Assembly: GCA_036505615.1 (NCBI GenBank)
Contig: DASXTB010000159.1
Location: 1-13,272, forward strand
Direction: 5' to 3'
Origin: DASXTB01 sp036505615
GTDB taxonomy: Bacteria > Acidobacteriota > UBA6911 > JACQSX01
Length of the DNA: 13,272 nucleotides
The position numbers and the translations under genes were made by a program. Under the pieces are notes generated by a model. It made no database searches, was not told where the DNA came from, and saw nothing but the letters and a program-made list of their open reading frames with translations. Of the stretch, positions 12,799 through 13,272 are shown in pieces; the first letter of the stretch is position 1, and the number at the start of each line of letters is the position of its first letter.

Positions 12799-12866
12799 CC
12801 GCCGTGTCCTTGGTGTCCTTTGTGGTTAATGCTCTTTGACCACCAAGGACACAAAGGACACAGCGG
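12799..12866. repeat. Nine-bp word palindrome (GTGTCCTTK) between the two glycosidase genes
   Basis: Two 28-bp arms (12799-12826 and 12839-12866) are reverse complements at 25 of 28 positions around a 12-bp loop. Each arm is built of the 9-bp word GTGTCCTTG or GTGTCCTTT in tandem. It is the cleanest palindrome in the window. It lies about 70 bp after the stop of the GH39-like gene and about 70 bp before the glucoamylase-like gene, so a transcript through both would carry a strong hairpin between them. Related words (CTTTGTGTCCTTGGTGG and the like) are seen as dispersed repeats in other environmental bacteria, from general familiarity only. Confidence 0.88.
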
Positions 12867-12934
12867 TAAAAATCAACCTGTGGGTTTGCAAGTTAGTTCA
12901 GCGGTATTTCAAAGGCAAGCGGCTTTCAGCACCA

Positions 12935-13272
12935 TCATTTGACGACTTCAATCAACGCCAGGCTATGCGGTGGCAGAACCAGTGAGGTTACCGCGGAGCT
13001 TCCCGGTGGCAGCCGTTTGATTTCAGGCGCGGGGAGCTGTCCCTCCGCCTGCAATCGGCGCTGTTGTTCGCGAGTGGGAAAGGAAGGTTTGCCCATCGCC
13101 TCCCACGCCGCGAGGGCCGAACCATGAGTGGCATCCAGCAACCCGATGCGAACTCGACGTGGACCGCTCAACCCCTTCAACACTAAGGAAAAGGATTTTG
13201 GCTGACCCACTTCATCCTGGGGCACGTAGTTCCATGCAGCGATCGCCAGCGAGCCATCGGGGCGTCTGGTGA
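12935..13272 (-). CDS. C-terminal part of a GH39-like glycosidase (beta-xylosidase family), 5' end off the right edge
   Basis: The open frame enters from the right edge without a start. It reads RPDGSLAIAAWNYVPQDE, a beta-sandwich strand pattern, then VRIGLLDATHGSALAAWEAMGKP with SFPTREQQRRLQAEGQLPAPE and an LVLPPHSLALIEV end. This matches the C-terminal beta-sandwich of GH39 xylan 1,4-beta-xylosidases, where a D-x-x-H-G/S-N-x-x-x-x-W-x-x-MG-x-P-x-x-P-T segment is conserved. The catalytic barrel lies outside the window, so enzyme specificity cannot be checked. It precedes the glucoamylase-like gene on the same strand, suggesting a small polysaccharide-degradation cluster. Confidence 0.7.
   Translation of the reverse strand, partial: TRRPDGSLAIAAWNYVPQDEVGQPKSFSLVLKGLSGPRRVRIGLLDATHGSALAAWEAMGKPSFPTREQQRRLQAEGQLPAPEIKRLPPGSSAVTSLVLPPHSLALIEVVK

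Overview
The window looks like chromosomal DNA of a free-living, moderately GC-rich bacterium. An acidobacterium (Acidobacteriota) is my best guess, from the gene set: a DUF255/YyaL protein, a DedA-rhodanese fusion, a GH39-like and a GH144-like glycoside hydrolase, a TIGR02266-type PilZ protein, and the style of the intergenic repeats. No rRNA marker confirms this. I see no tRNA, rRNA, CRISPR, phage or intact transposase gene.

Layout from left to right. A PilZ-domain gene runs leftwards off the window from a clear promoter. On the plus strand follow an isochorismatase/nicotinamidase-like hydrolase, an exported BsuPI-domain protein and a ComF-type phosphoribosyltransferase. Converging on comF from the right is a classical ribosome-assembly and NAD operon, read rplU, rpmA, obg, nadD, rsfS, rlmH, DksA-like. 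It has a good promoter in front of rplU. Further right on the minus strand come a nitroreductase and a 687-residue thioredoxin-domain (YyaL) protein. Divergent from the latter is a DedA-family membrane protein fused to a rhodanese domain. It meets, tail to tail, a leftward glucoamylase-like (PF10091/GH144-type) gene, and the end of a GH39-like xylosidase enters from the right edge.

Two things stand out. First, the DedA-rhodanese frame is interrupted by a single in-frame TGA exactly where the rhodanese active-site cysteine belongs. The frame stays open and homologous for 49 more codons, and a perfect 5-bp hairpin with a purine-rich loop starts 16 nt after the TGA, its loop 21 nt after. This fits a selenocysteine codon with a bacterial SECIS element, though a plain nonsense mutation is not excluded.

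Second, the intergenic spaces hold at least six unrelated-sequence but similarly built elements: short degenerate words in strict tandem register (mostly 7 bp, also 8 and 9 bp), arranged as two facing arms. Two further single-sided arrays have 10-bp and 11-12-bp words. Five arms touch or contain the stop codon of the neighbouring gene (comF, dksA-like, rpmA, rplU, nitroreductase). One pair, between rpmA and obg, encloses a decayed gene for a four-helix-bundle protein of the 23S rRNA intervening-sequence (S23/Avd-like) family. Two of these elements are wedged inside the normally tight rplU-rpmA-obg operon. I regard this class of word-array palindromes, and its possible link to four-helix-bundle proteins, as the best candidate for an undescribed system here.
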